The position numbers were made by a program, and so were the translations under genes. A stretch of DNA of 64,000 nt, from positions 5,843,001 to 5,907,000 of the forward strand of contig CM048591.1 in the NCBI GenBank assembly GCA_026413225.1, given 5' to 3'. Positions 1 to 13,077 of the stretch are shown piece by piece. The DNA is from Otis tarda (lineage: Eukaryota > Chordata > Aves > Otidiformes > Otididae). Position 1 is the stretch's first letter, and each line of letters begins with the position of its first letter. A model generated the notes under the pieces. It searched no databases and was not told the DNA's origin. It saw nothing but the letters and a program-made list of their open reading frames with translations.

Positions 1-706
1 GGAAGAAAATCAACCCTGTCAAGACTGACCTTTATATGGCAGGTGAGAATTTCATTAACTTTGACTACATCCACCATCCATGAACACTTGGTTGGAGACG
101 CTGCTACCCTGTACATTGTTTTTCCTTTTGACAGCAACGTATTTTAACTTTTGTACCAATAACACATTTTGCTTAGTACTTGCAATTTGTATACGAATTA
201 AGAGTTGAATGCACTATAATTAAGAATACAGGAACATCATCTATACTTTCCTATTTCAGCCTTGGCAAAGCCTTGACCCATGAATATTTACAAAGATGCA
301 GTGGATGCCTTTCTGTGAGTTCCAACTAATTCCATGGCAATTGTTCAGGACAGCTCCAGATGGCAACATCTCACAAGCACCGTTACCACAGATATTCCTT
401 TGGTAATACTCAAAAAACTGTACACAGAACTGGCAAGAGTTTAAATAGAACTTCAGGGAAAAAAACAAAAAACCCAGCAATTTTGCTTTACAGGAGCCAA
501 GTAAGTTTTGCAGACATGCCTTGTCCCTCACAACATTTATGAGAGGCAGATGCATAAATAAGCGTTTTGGTTAAGTTCAAATAACCTGATGCATGGATCT
601 GAGGAAGTGCTACAGATACAAAAACATCATTTTCTAAGCTTTCTGAAGTGCTGCCTGTGCAGTAACGTTTGCATATAGGAACAGCAAATGCTCAGATTCT
701 TTCTGG

Positions 707-736
707 AAAAAAACAAACAAACAAACAAACAAAAAA
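707..736. repeat. (AAAC)n microsatellite
   Basis: About seven AAAC units, ending in an A run followed by CCCC. Confidence 0.9.
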
Positions 737-3700
737 CCCCGCCATTTTTTGGGTAACAGTGCTAACTTTAGAAAACCATTTTTTTTGTGCTGTTTAAGAG
801 CTCCTAGAGAGTCTAAGAGCTTTCAGAATTAAGGAGTCTAAAATCCCACTGTTCTCTTATCAACCCTACCCCCAAAGTTCAAAAGTCCTAGTCACTTTGC
901 AAGGTAGTGCTGATCACAATATGGAAATTGCTGAGCAAATTCACAGTACTTGTAGAAAATTAATTGTTGCCATCTTATCACGTGCTTTACTCTCATATAT
1001 TTCAAATTATATGAGCTCTTTGTGGAGACAATCATATCCATCTACTTGAGTCTCCTGCATAATGAGGTAGGTAAAAATGCATCAAACAATCTTTGCATTG
1101 AGTATGTAGCTTTACAACTGAGACAGAATGCTTCACCTCCTAGGTAAATTGTTTCAATTATTAATTGTCCTCTTTAACAATTGTGACCTATTTCCTATCT
1201 GAATTTGTCCAATTTCCACCTCAAACAGCTGAGCTCATTAATACTTTTTACATTAAAGAACTGTCCATCAGATCTCTCTCATGTAGGCAAACATAAAATG
1301 ATTTAAGTTGCTTCACAACCTTCTCTTGGATATAACTAAGAAGACTGACTGTAAGACAGAATCAAGTATTTTCTGAACATTTCCCATGCATTCACTTCTT
1401 TTAAGCACTGACAAAAATGCAAACCAATTTATTTCAAGAACGTTCTTAATAAGGTCGCATTGGTGAGGTGATACTACCTTCTCTTTCAATTTTGTACTCT
1501 TTTCGTACACCAAGGATATCGCATACACAACCACTCTCTTTATGACAGCAAAATATTTCGAGATGTCTATTTAGTATTACTTTGTATTCTTTTAAAAGGC
1601 AATGTATTCCAGAATAGTACCCTTCAGTGCTACAATAAAAAGCATAAGTTAGCCTCCCAAGTGTGGAAAGATAACACTGCTTTGCTCAAAACACTGTTAG
1701 AACTCTGTTGCTGATACGTTTAAAGTAAGCATGAAGTTTTTCCTCAACTGCCCCTCAAAAAGAAATCTGATCAAAATTAAAGAATAGATTAAACTGAAAA
1801 AGTTAACACTCTCAAGGAAGAAAGTAGCAGGAAGAGATTTAGAAGATACTTCAGGCTAATACTACAGATTTTACCTTCAAAACAACCATGATGAGATGGA
1901 AGTTTATTACGTCCCATGGACATATTAGAAGTTTGACAGCCAGTGAAGCACACAGTAGAATCCAGCTGAATTTAATGGACTATTCACATGCTTGCAATTA
2001 TGCACAAGCTTAAATACCTCCCCAAATTAGGGCACAGACTTCTATCAGATCTATTTTCAGGCTCACAGAAAAGGTGATGTTATGAGAACTCGGCAAAATT
2101 GCTAACTGTAGTTTAAAAAAGAAAAAAAAAAATTGTAATGCTTTTTTTACACAACTCTAGTAACCAAGCACTTCAGCAATCTTCTACTTTGTTCACAGAA
2201 TAACTTCTCAGGAAGCCTTGCAGCTACTGATGTTAAGATGTAGAGCTTAATTCTACAGAATTAACGATTATTTAAACTCACTTCCCGCCCTCCCCAGGAA
2301 CAGACTGGCACATTGATATACGCAGAAAGAAATTTACCCACAGTCAGAACTTAAAATCAGTTTGCAATTAACAGCAGGATCAAATGCTGCCGAGTACTAG
2401 ATCTTTGCACGAAAGTTTTTCAGCACTGCAATTAAAACTGACTGCTGCAGCCTAGCTGAGAAGAAACACAGCAAGATGACAAATTACCTCTAGAGCTGCA
2501 ACAGCAGTAACAAGATTAATATACATTGACTTATGGTTCTTGTAACAAAACCAATAGTAATTCTTACTTGAAATCTCCAAGTTCCAAAGTAAACCATGTA
2601 TTCTAAAAGTTTCTCACAGAGGATGTGCAACTAGGAAGAAATTTTTCTATGGTGTAAAAAAAAAAATTTAAAAAAGAATGAGGGGTCCAAATCTGATGAT
2701 TTATACAATTATTTCATACTACACACTTAAGAGGAATGATCAAACAGGATTGCACACTTATATGAATCTGCATGAGTAGAAGTTTTATTACACTTCAGCT
2801 CAAATCTGAAATGTCCTGTAAGAATGCTACCATTAGTTACCATGATAGACCTTTTATTTTTCAAAATACAAAGAAAACAAAAAGAGGAAGAGGCAATAAA
2901 CCGTGAAGGACAGTTCAGAAGAAAATACAGGGGATAGGGTGAGAGTAGAAGCATTTAAGTATAAATTACTTGAAGCTGAACTTATTATGAGAACTGAAAA
3001 AAAGTCAATCATCACCGGCTGCAGAATCACACACAGGATGGAAAATTAGCACGGTAACAAGCCAAAAAAGGAAAGAAAAAATCTCACGCTAAAATAAAGA
3101 AATACTACTTTGCACCTTGATCGCATCTAAAATTAAAGGTTTATCAACCATAGTTGAAACAAACTCAAGAGGAAAGCACTATAAGAGGAGGAAGTGAATA
3201 CTTAGTTTTGACTACACTTTTGCTGAAAAAAAAAATGACCAAACCCCCAAAGAACGCACAAAACCCAAACCACAAACATCCCGTGAGACTCCAGTCAAAA
3301 TCAGAATTAAGCTCCTCTCTTCCTCTACCTGCCAAAATCGAAAAAAAATCTCAAGTCAAAAATCAAGTGGTCATTTCATTCATGTAATGTAAAAAACCAC
3401 CAGGATGCTACAATGACACAGCTTGATCAGAGCAAACACTAACTAGAATCCCACATCTTAAATTCTGGGGTAAGTAAAGGACACACACCAACACCACAAC
3501 TCACGCCACACCACAAACGATGTTATGGGGAAGCAGAACACCATGAGAGATAAGCAGAAATTAAACTATTTCATGGAAAAAAAAAATGGTATTTTCCACC
3601 AAAAAAATCCCCCCAAAAAACCACTAACAACAAAACACACAAAAAAATCTGTTTTAAAGATATGAAATTTCAAAACTTGTAAAAGTACATTTATATTTGA

Positions 3701-4278
3701 TGGGACATTTCACTAGAAAAAGGGAAGTTGTAAAGTTAATTGAGAGGGAAAGAGCATAACATCTACCAGAATAATGGGCAGAATAAGTATTAACTGCTGG
3801 TAAACTCACACTTTATTTTTGCTTGAAGTGTCTTCAAGGAGAATTAAAAAGACTATCATTTTGAGAATGGTATCACACATGTTGTATGAAGCTGAGTCAC
3901 AGAAAACTCCAAGGCAGGCCCACAGAACTGCGTACAGTATGAAAACCAGGATGGCAATAAAGAAGAGATGAAAAGCTCCAGAAAAACCTAATCATCATAT
4001 GAAAAATTGCAGTCAAAGGTCTGAGATAATGTCAGGGCTGCGTCTTCACTCAGTCGAATGCATCTCCAGGTTTACCCTTCTCCCTTTTCGTATTCCGTGT
4101 CTTTGGAAGCATGACAGGCTTAGGACTGAGAGACGAGGAGCAAACCCAGCTAGGAATAGTGCTGGTGAAGGTAAGTTCACTTCATTGCAAGTTCCAAGAT
4201 TTTCACTTATGCTTTTTGTTCCTTAACCACAAGACTGCCCTTTCCTTCTCAGCAAAGAGCAGATTTGTACAGAGGGGG

Positions 4279-4299
4279 TTTTTTTTTTTTTTTTTTTTT
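4279..4299. repeat. Poly-T run (21)
   Basis: T21 on the plus strand, preceded by GGGGG. On the minus strand it is an A21 run, which could be the tail of an unrecognised retroposed sequence. I see no such sequence beside it. Confidence 0.9.
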
Positions 4300-5195
4300 G
4301 GTCCTCAAGCTTGAGCTACTGTACAAGATAGGTCATAGTTATCTTTGTATTAAATTATTTACTAGCAAGCAATTTCTCACTGATAAATGTTACCTAAAAT
4401 GGATTAGGTACTAAAGGCTCAAGGTTAAGATCAAATTTTTAGAAATTCTTAGGAAGCCTTTATAAACATTAGGGCAGTATCTGAATCCATACTTCACGAA
4501 CATTTGTAGCTATGTTTTTCATAATTACTGAAGAGGAAGCAATACATTTTGAGCTAACATATCAAATGTATATACGAGAACCCTTCCTCAATCCTATTTA
4601 GTTTTCAGACTAATTTTAAGTCAGCCATTCTGAAGACTGCTGACTGCTCAAGTATTTATTCTTCTAACAAAATTAAGCAGCACTGCTGGTGTTTTCTAAG
4701 ACTACTAGCTACAAAACTTTATCACTCCAATATAGGATTATTCATTGCAAAGTCTGCTACTTAAATTTAGAAACTTCAGTGTCCTTTTTCATTGGGTCAC
4801 AATATGCATTGTATGTAAGCACCCTGAATACTACTAAAATCTCAGATAAAAATCAATTCATTACCAAAAAAGAGAACAATAATATTTAGTGAGGTTTTTG
4901 TGAGTACTTTTACTGTTTTACCCTATAATCCTTACCAACAGTTAGCACTCAACACTCATGTAGCAGAAAATAGCACTGAATTCTTGACTTAACCCTTATC
5001 ATACTCAATCTTTTTCAGCAAAAGTCTTTCTTGCTTTCCCTGTTGCTTGCAGCCCAATCAAGTCACAGTATAAACGATGCAGATGCTCCATCTACATGAG
5101 CACCTTTATCTGAAAGACTATTCTGACAATAGCTTTTGTTTCCAAGGCTTGGATTTGAACAAACTGCAGTTTCTAAACAAGCTTGTGTAGTTTTC

Positions 5196-5223
5196 TTTTT
5201 TTTTTTTTTAAAAAAAAAAAAAA
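5196..5223. repeat. T14A14 perfect palindrome
   Basis: Fourteen T followed directly by fourteen A on the plus strand, which is a perfect 28-bp palindrome without a spacer. Such sequence is stiff and tends to exclude nucleosomes (general knowledge), and its length is prone to slip. Confidence 0.9.
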
Positions 5224-8200
5224 GAAGCCAGTAATGATGTTAGTGGACATCGTTCACTAAATTGAACTTCCATGAAAACAAGGGTTTCAGCTGCTGCATT
5301 AGGAAAAGATGAAACTGTTCCAGCTCAGAATTTCATTATATTGGTCAAAAACATTTAGGCAAATAGACTGCATGGTACACAGCAACAGGAGCACAGGGGC
5401 GTTCTCATATTTGGTTCATGTTGTGATGTTTATTCCATCTTTTTCTTTTAATTTTGAAATTAATCAATATACATAAAAAAATCAACAGCCCAGAAACAGA
5501 AAAGCTGGGTGTGCAGCTGCAGCGTCATTACCTAAATGGAGAGAAAGATGAATGTGTCTGCCTAGACAAAATAAGCTCCATGTCAATGCGACACTTTTAT
5601 AAAGAATAAAACTCCCCAGAGCAGCAAGCAAATATTAATACTGAAACAAACAGACTCTGACCAAAGAAAACTGAGTTTATTTCTCCTATAAAAGTAAATT
5701 TCCTCTTGGCACTAATAAATCTTAGAAATGTTTTCTAGCTCCACCTTTTAACAAAACTGGTATTTTCAGTCGGGTGAAAAGGGACAGATAGCCACTGCCT
5801 AAAAAGGCATGTCGAGCGCCCAATTAGAAGTCCTTTCCGTCTCACTAACTTTTGAACTTAACTCTCAATTATCCACTGACTGACTCCTGGGGAGGAGAGC
5901 AGAGAGGGAAAGAGCTGAGGGAGTTTTGCTACAAACCAGATGAAAAAACTGGCAAAATTAGCTCAGGCTTAGAATAAAGCTAGCTCAGGAACTCTGTATG
6001 TACCTCAAGTCACATCATCTCTGCTTCAGCCTTTATACCTGTAGAACAATAATCATTTTACTTTGCTATGTTTAACATAAAAGGAACAAAACATGTCGGC
6101 TCCCTCTTCTTGCTAGTTTCCAAACATTTATACTATTCTTTTTCTTATTACAGTGGATGAGATCTAGCCAATGTTTGCACAGACTTGGAAACACAGAGGG
6201 TGCTTTCAGTGTTAGAATCTGTAGGAAGAAAATTCTCCACTCTCCTGAATGGTTTGATTTTAGCCTTTTCTGTGTATACCCAAAGGCACTATTAAAACTG
6301 AATGGGGCTACTTTCACAAACATCAGGTACCCACTGCTTGCTGGAGGCCAGGTATCTGAGTCTACATTCACAATAACGTCACCTGTAAGTGAAACGGTTG
6401 CAGCATCTTCACAGCACCTTCCTGAATCAATGGGCATCTGAAACACAGCTCAGTCAATTAGAACACTGTCCTTTAATGCCTGCCGAGTTCTTTGTGCGCC
6501 AATAAATCACTGGTCCCTGATGTTTTCTAATTTAAAGGTCAAATTTGCTATGAAGGACAGATAGAAACCATCTGGCTTTCCTGTAGAAGAATCAAAAGCT
6601 TTTTTTTTTTCGTTAGGAGGTGACAATGCTGAATACATTAGCTAAGTCTGAAGAGTGATGGTCTCCCTCTTCCTTACACAAAACTGGCTGTATAATTGAC
6701 TCCAGATTTTAGTCATTACTTCTTAAATTTATAGCACTGGCTAATTTTAAAAAGCCCAACAATTAGTGTTGCAGCTTTACTGGAAATAAAAAAGCAAGTG
6801 GCACTAGTAGGAAAAAAAACTGTGTATGTGGAAATTTTCATTTTATTATCAGTTATGCATTGACAAGTCAACATAAAGAGCTTTCAGACTAACCCTTTTC
6901 CTGAAAACTGCTAAGTGGAAAAGAAAAAGCGAAGAGTGGAAAATTTAAAGGCAATTACCTCAGAAGCCATAGAAACAGAAAGGCAAACTGGGGAGAATCT
7001 TTCGCTACTTTTCAATTTAATTTCATTTTGTGACATTTTTGAGCCAGACTGGGTTTTCAGAAAAGCCTAAATCAGAGAGTGGCAGTAGGAGATCGTGTCA
7101 TGTACCATGAGGTGAAGCACACTAGGCTGACAGTTTTCTTTATAAACAGTCTGAAGAGGACAAAAGGACATTAAAGGATCAAAAAGACAACTAATTTCAA
7201 GCCCTACAGATACTTTTTCTTGGTCAAAAATTGACAATCGTTTTACTGTTAAACAACACACCAAGAATTTGAAGAGCGTTCCCATGATTTTGAGAATGGG
7301 GACAATTTTATGTAGTTGATAATCACCTTTTTCTGTGTTTTTCTATGGGGTGATTGAAATCCAGTGATTGAAACTGGCGTGAGGGAAGTGAGTCACCAAA
7401 CCAAGCTTTTCTTACAGCTGAAAGGTACTAGACAGTTTACCTAATGCTATTGAGTATACACACTGAAAGTGGATAGCTCGTTGAAAAATATTTTTCCATA
7501 CGCTCTCAAAGAATAGTTGTGAAATTTCAGACAGCTTTTTTGTTTTCAGGCCAATGCTGACTACCTAATTTTCAGTCCAATTTTAGGTGTGACAATGCAT
7601 CATTAAGGTTGGCACTGATTTAATTTCTGTAAACAAATGTTAGGCAAAGCAAGTAAGAAGGTACTGCCCAATTTTGGTATGCTCTAAATCTGCATGTCCA
7701 GTTGAAGTCATTGGGAGTTTTCTGGTTCTTTTCAAGCTAACAGGAAGAAAATATCTACATTGTTATCTTTCCTCGATAAGTAAAATCAGTTTGTGTAGAG
7801 CTTGTTCTCTTTTGAACAAGAAGAGTGTGAAAATATCTTCACAGGTTACAGGAACAGAGTGCTCAGCTCTGCTTACACCATCCTGTGCCATAAACCATGT
7901 CAAACAGGTGTAATCTATACTTATTTTACAGAAAGTTGTACATGACACCAGCTACTGTTAAATTTTGCCTTGACTCAACACACGTTTTTCCCAAACCATT
8001 TCAGAACTATTGGATAGAAACAACACCCAGTAAATATGCTTCTAGTTAGATTCTAAGCCTGGTTATACAATTATATTCTGCCAGTTACTTCGTTGGTATG
8101 CCACGTTCTTACTGGAAGGCAGATGATATTTTGGCAAAACCAGTCTACAACTATAAATATTCTTCCTTCCCTTTCATTCCTTAGGTTAGCAATAATATTC

Positions 8201-8589
8201 CTTAAGAGTGCTTCCGGCACTCAGATTTTTCTAAAAGGTCTCATTTAACTTACCAGGCTGAAATTATTAAAAAAAAAAAAATTGCAATTCAAATAATGCA
8301 GTGCCTCACTGAAGAGGACATGTTCTACATAATACTTTATTTCATTATCTTACCTTGTTTCCTGATTCGCATAAACATAACAAAGTCCAAGGACTACTGA
8401 CTTCTAACCATCTTTCCAGTCTAACTAGTGACCATCCTCTTACAGCACACATATATATCATAGGAAGCGACAAAAGAGAGCACAAGAAATCAAGCCGTAC
8501 AAAATGACAGTAATGTTCTTCATTCTAGTTCAATTTATTTTACTCTAGCCATTACTATCATACAATATTGTTCTGATTTTGTTTAGTGA

Positions 8590-9690
8590 GGGGGGGGCTA
8601 AGGTGGCTGCTTCTGTAGGAAACTGCTAGAACTCGCTCCCCTTTGTTCAGTGGACTCAGCCGGGCCTAGGGCAGACCCACTGCTGGCCAAGGCCGAGCCA
8701 ATTGTTAGCAGAATGTTCCATGATAACGCCTCTGCGATAACATAGTTAAGAAGGGGAAAACAGAAAAAAAAAGAAGAGAAGAGAAGATGTGAAGAAACTG
8801 GAGCAGGGGCAGAGAGGGGGAGGCGTGAGCCTTCTAGGCCTTGCAGGCCTCACCCTCTGGCCTCCCGCCGGGCAGCCGACTGGGCCCGACTCAGCCCAGC
8901 CTGGCTGCAAGAAGTGGAGAGGAGATGAGATGTGAAGGGAACCTGAGAGGCGTCTGCCTGAGCCGGTTGTGAAGAATTTCTGGTGAGAGGAACGGCTGCA
9001 GACGCCAAGGTCAGTGCAGAAGGAGGGGGAGCAGTAATGCTGCTCCCGTCAGAGATTCCCCTGCAGCCCGTGGTGCAGCCCATGGTGAGGCCGGCTGTGC
9101 CCCTGCAGCCCATGGAGGCCCATGGAGGAGCAGAGATCCCCCTGCAGCCCGGGGAGGACCCCATGCTGGGGCAGGTGGAGGCCTGAAGGAGGCTGTGGCC
9201 CCTGGAGGGCCTGCTGGGGCAGATGTTCTGGAGGGAGAGTACCCTCCAGATGACCCATGCCAGTGCAGTTTCACGAAGGACTGTTGGCGTATGGGCGGGA
9301 CCCAGAACGGAGCAGGGGAGGAATGTGAGGAGTTCTTCCCCCGACCATGAAGCAGTGGTGTAAAATGTGTGATGAACTGACCGCAACCCCCATTCCCTCT
9401 CCCACCCTGTGCCGCTCGGAGTGGGGGGAAGGCAGTAGAGATAATGTTAAGCCCGGGAAGAAGGAGGGGTGGGGGGTGATTATCTTGTTCTCTGTCTCAT
9501 TATCCTGCTGGTTTTAGTAATAAATTAATATTTTTCCCCAAGTCGAGTCTGTTTTGCCTGTGACGGTAACTTTAAGGATTTCTCCCTGTCCTTATCTCAA
9601 ACCTTGCGCCATTGTTCTTACATTATCTCTCCCTATTCTCTCGGAGGGTGAGGGGAGTGAGAGAGAGACTGCGTAGTCTGGGAACTATGA
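8590..9690 (+). mobile_element. GC-rich interspersed avian repeat, probably a retrovirus-like LTR remnant
   Basis: About 1.1 kb that is sharply richer in G and C than its surroundings. It contains an irregular repeat of CCCTGCAGCCC(A/G)TGG units at 9058-9175, the phrase ACTGACCGCAACCCCCATTC, an AATAAA signal at 9519-9524, then CCCAAGTCGAGTCTGTTTTG and CTCCCTGTCCTTATCTC. I know these phrases from a repeat present in many copies in bird genomes, with an organisation like an LTR (polyadenylation signal followed by a short 3' part). The class and the family name are uncertain. No gag, pol or env sequence is beside it, so it would be a solo copy. Open frames across it, on both strands, are products of base composition. 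Confidence 0.6.
9519..9524 (+). terminator. Polyadenylation signal AATAAA inside the GC-rich repeat
   Basis: AATAAA occurs within TTTTAGTAATAAATTAAT on the plus strand of the repeat, followed within about 25 bp by the conserved TCGAGTCTG phrase. It fits the R region of an LTR. Whether it is used is unknown. Confidence 0.4.
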
Positions 9691-12600
9691 CAAATATATA
9701 CAAATTTTACTTTTATTTAGAATATGTATATGATTACAAAAATTAAACCCTCATTCTGGCTCGGTAGATTACTGTCTGAAATTTTAGAAAAGGGGAACAC
9801 CAAAAATATTTCCAAAGGCAGTTTTACTCACTAGCACGTTTTCACGTATTACCACATTTTTCATGAGCAGTTTTTTACTACACAAATTTCCTTGTGGTTT
9901 CGTCATAAACTAGTATTCTGATTTATCACCAAACTTAGATAAGGTTGCCTCTACCTTGTTACCTCGATGACTTGACTTCAGATGCCTAAGAGTCTCACTG
10001 GCCCACCAGTGCCTAAGGCAGAAATGAGGGCTCTGCAAAACAGAGCATGAGAATTATACTGCACCACCGGTAAGAAATATGCTGGCTATGAACTTCCACC
10101 TACACTATTAAGCAGGATGTCTTCTTAGACACAGAAACATTTGTAAATCTCCACCTTTGTCTTCCATGAAAGTGATATCACAGTTGAAATGGCTATTGAC
10201 TGGACTCACACATCAAAGGTAATTTAATTTTACAGGTCACTCCAAAATGGATCTTTAGCTAATTTGAGTCTGTTGAAATACATATGGATTTTTTGTTTAA
10301 AGCTTTAAGGAGAAAAAAAAAAAAAATCAATTGAGATGCTGAAAGCATTTATTCAATTTTCCTACAAGGTACAGTATTATCTTGTTAAATGACTGAACAA
10401 ACTTGCCACTCAGTCCAAGAGATGCAAGACATCTTGTTCCTTTTTTTATTAGTACTAACAAAGCTCATAACTGATTTGAGACAGGCTAATGGGCATTTAG
10501 CATCCAAAATAACTTTTATAACACATTATTTTAAAACAATCAACCATGACCTATTCGCCATTCTAGAATGGGTTAAGATGATTGCGATCCTAGTCTACTT
10601 ACACAGCTGATTTGCTAACTGTGTTTTTAAATTAAAAAAGAATAAAATAAAAAATTGAGAACTAAATAAAACAATTTCTGTCATAGGAGCCCCAAGCGTA
10701 TTTGTATGCATCCAGCAGTTCATAATGTTAACAGCTGTTTTATGGAAGGGTTCTCTGTTCAACTGCTCGTTTGGGATCCCATTATGATGTATGATTTTTT
10801 TTGCACAAATTCCAGGAGTACATTCAAAGGACAATTTTTGAACCAAAAGGACCAAACCTGAACAGTTAACAGGAGTCAAAAACAGTTGAATAGTCAGAAA
10901 AAAAATGAGAGTTTATATAAAATATCAATACTTGAGGGAGGGCTAAAAAGTCTATGAACTACAAAGAAAACACTTACGGACAAGCTAGGCAACTTGGTTA
11001 TCTTTCTGATAACACTGTGTGGGTGTTGTTTTGTTTTTTAAAAGAGCAAGCGCACTGTAAATGAATTTGCAGAACTTGGGAAAGTAAAATCTTCTCCTCT
11101 CAAAGTATCTGAAAATGTGAAAGTGATTTGCATTCCTTATCAGAAATACTTGCCTTCAGTTTTAGCTCTTTTCACATTTTAAAGGCTCTGTGAATAAACA
11201 GACTTTAACCTATCATGAAAGTCACAATTCACCAAGCTGCAGCATGTAATAACTAAACCTATGTTCTTTTCATGCAAAGAAGGCACTATTATTTATACTT
11301 GTAAGGGAATTCAGGAGTAACCACATTGATCTCATTCACAGCTCTTAGAACTTTTTAGATTTTGCTTCCTTCCATGATCTCCAATTGGACACAATACCAT
11401 CATGCTTTATATAATCTTGATTTTTAACTACTGTGCATCAGTGAATGGTAACGTACTTAGCAGCCGCAGAAGAGACTTGTTGGCTTTCAATTCTTTACCT
11501 TGATTTGTTATTTCAAGAAAATTATATAAGAGATTTATGTAGAGCAAGACAGTTTAAGAAATGCATGAAATACTCAAATGGTGCTACATTAAGACAATTC
11601 TTGACAAATATTTTCCAGAATCTGACATCCTAGTATCTCTAATTACAGAAAGCAATATACCCTTGGATAGGTCTTCTACAAAGCTTACCAATATAAAATA
11701 CTATGCCAAGATACTAGCAGGAAACAAGGATATTGCATGTTAATTGGCAATAAACACTGGGAGACTCCATTTAATAAAAATGTCGGAGCACACAAGAGAG
11801 CATTCAAGGCAAGAATGAACACTATCACATCAAGTGACAGTGAGCTCTGGACAGAGATGAGCAAGATTAAAATGCACAGCAAGTCTCAAACTTATTGCTG
11901 CAAACATGAAAGAACCGTCACTTGGAATACAATGAAACCATCAGTTTGTTCTCTTGATGACTATTTCAGCCAACAACAAACTTCTTAAAATTAGCCCCTG
12001 CACCACCTGTAGGTACATACTTCAATTTCTCCCAGGATTTACTGTGCGCCTATTTGTAGACTTTGCAATCTAAAACGTTTTCCCCTCCTTACAGTATCAC
12101 TGAAGTAAAAAAAAAATATACTTATCTCCATTTTTCCAACAGGTAGCTAGAACCAAACATGTCATCTTTATAAAGATTAAATTCATAGGGATGTGTTGCA
12201 AGTACACTGTTAGGAAGGTCTCTTCCTTTGGTCTCTCTACAAAAATGTAGTTACTCCCATCATCTACAACTTTGTAGGTATTGAATCGTTTTGGTTTTCT
12301 ACTTTAAGCCTCTAGGTTCCATGTGAGTAACCTATGCAATCTTTGCAGGGCATTTAGGGACAGCAGCAAGGTTTAAATATTGATATACAAAAAGAATTAG
12401 CTGTCAGTTTGTCAGAAAAACAACCAAGTGTACGCAGGGCTGTCATCTTTACCACAAAATACAGCACTTTTGGCTAGCCTAGCCTTCCCGGAAATGAAAT
12501 TGAATAGCTATGTGAACAATTTGTATCGATTTGAAACCAAGAAACTCTGAACAGAAAAGCTTGAATTCTTGCAGGCAAAAGGAAAGATTTGGCTGGAGTC

Positions 12601-13011
12601 ACAATTTAGTTTTCTTTAAGCGAATTGCACTAAAACATGAAATATTAGAGATTCTGAATCTCTGCTTTCATACCTTATCGAAAACACTGAAGAACAGCCC
12701 ATTTTAGAGAAAATCCACGGCTCAAACAAAAATTAGACTGAACTGATTTCCATTGGATACACAGGCTCCACAAAGTCTTTTGTGGAATTAAAACAGATAG
12801 TCCTTCACTATAAAGCAGATTATAAAAAAGCCAACATTTGCCTAAAAATGTTGCCTAATGAAATCTAGATAAACATTTATCCAGTATTGTTAATGTCAAC
12901 TGTTGTTGAAACATCAAATGGATAAGAATGATTCAAGCTGGTGCAAAGGGACAAAGTTAAAGTTTCTTTTCGCAGTAAACAAAAATTTCTTGGTGATGAA
13001 GATATACTAGT

Positions 13012-13077
13012 CTACTGGTTTCATATCTTCAGCAGACTGGTTTTATATCTACCAGCAGACTGGTTTTATAAAGCCAT
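13012..13077. repeat. Imperfect tandem repeat, 22-23 bp, three copies
   Basis: Three successive units beginning (CAG)ACTGGTTT(T/C)ATA occur at about 13014, 13036 and 13059. The second and third share CAGACTGGTTTTATA exactly. It is a local duplication in the intron downstream of exon 24. Confidence 0.85.

Noticed and set aside
256-555. A 99-codon open frame on the minus strand, overlapped by a plus-strand frame
   Set aside because: No recognisable domain, no good splice or start context, cysteine- and phenylalanine-rich translation typical of chance frames in AT-rich DNA.
8850-9386. A 178-codon open frame on the minus strand and overlapping frames on both strands
   Set aside because: It lies entirely in the GC-rich interspersed repeat. 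The proline/serine/glycine-rich translation comes from base composition, and all frames are open because stops are rare in GC-rich DNA.
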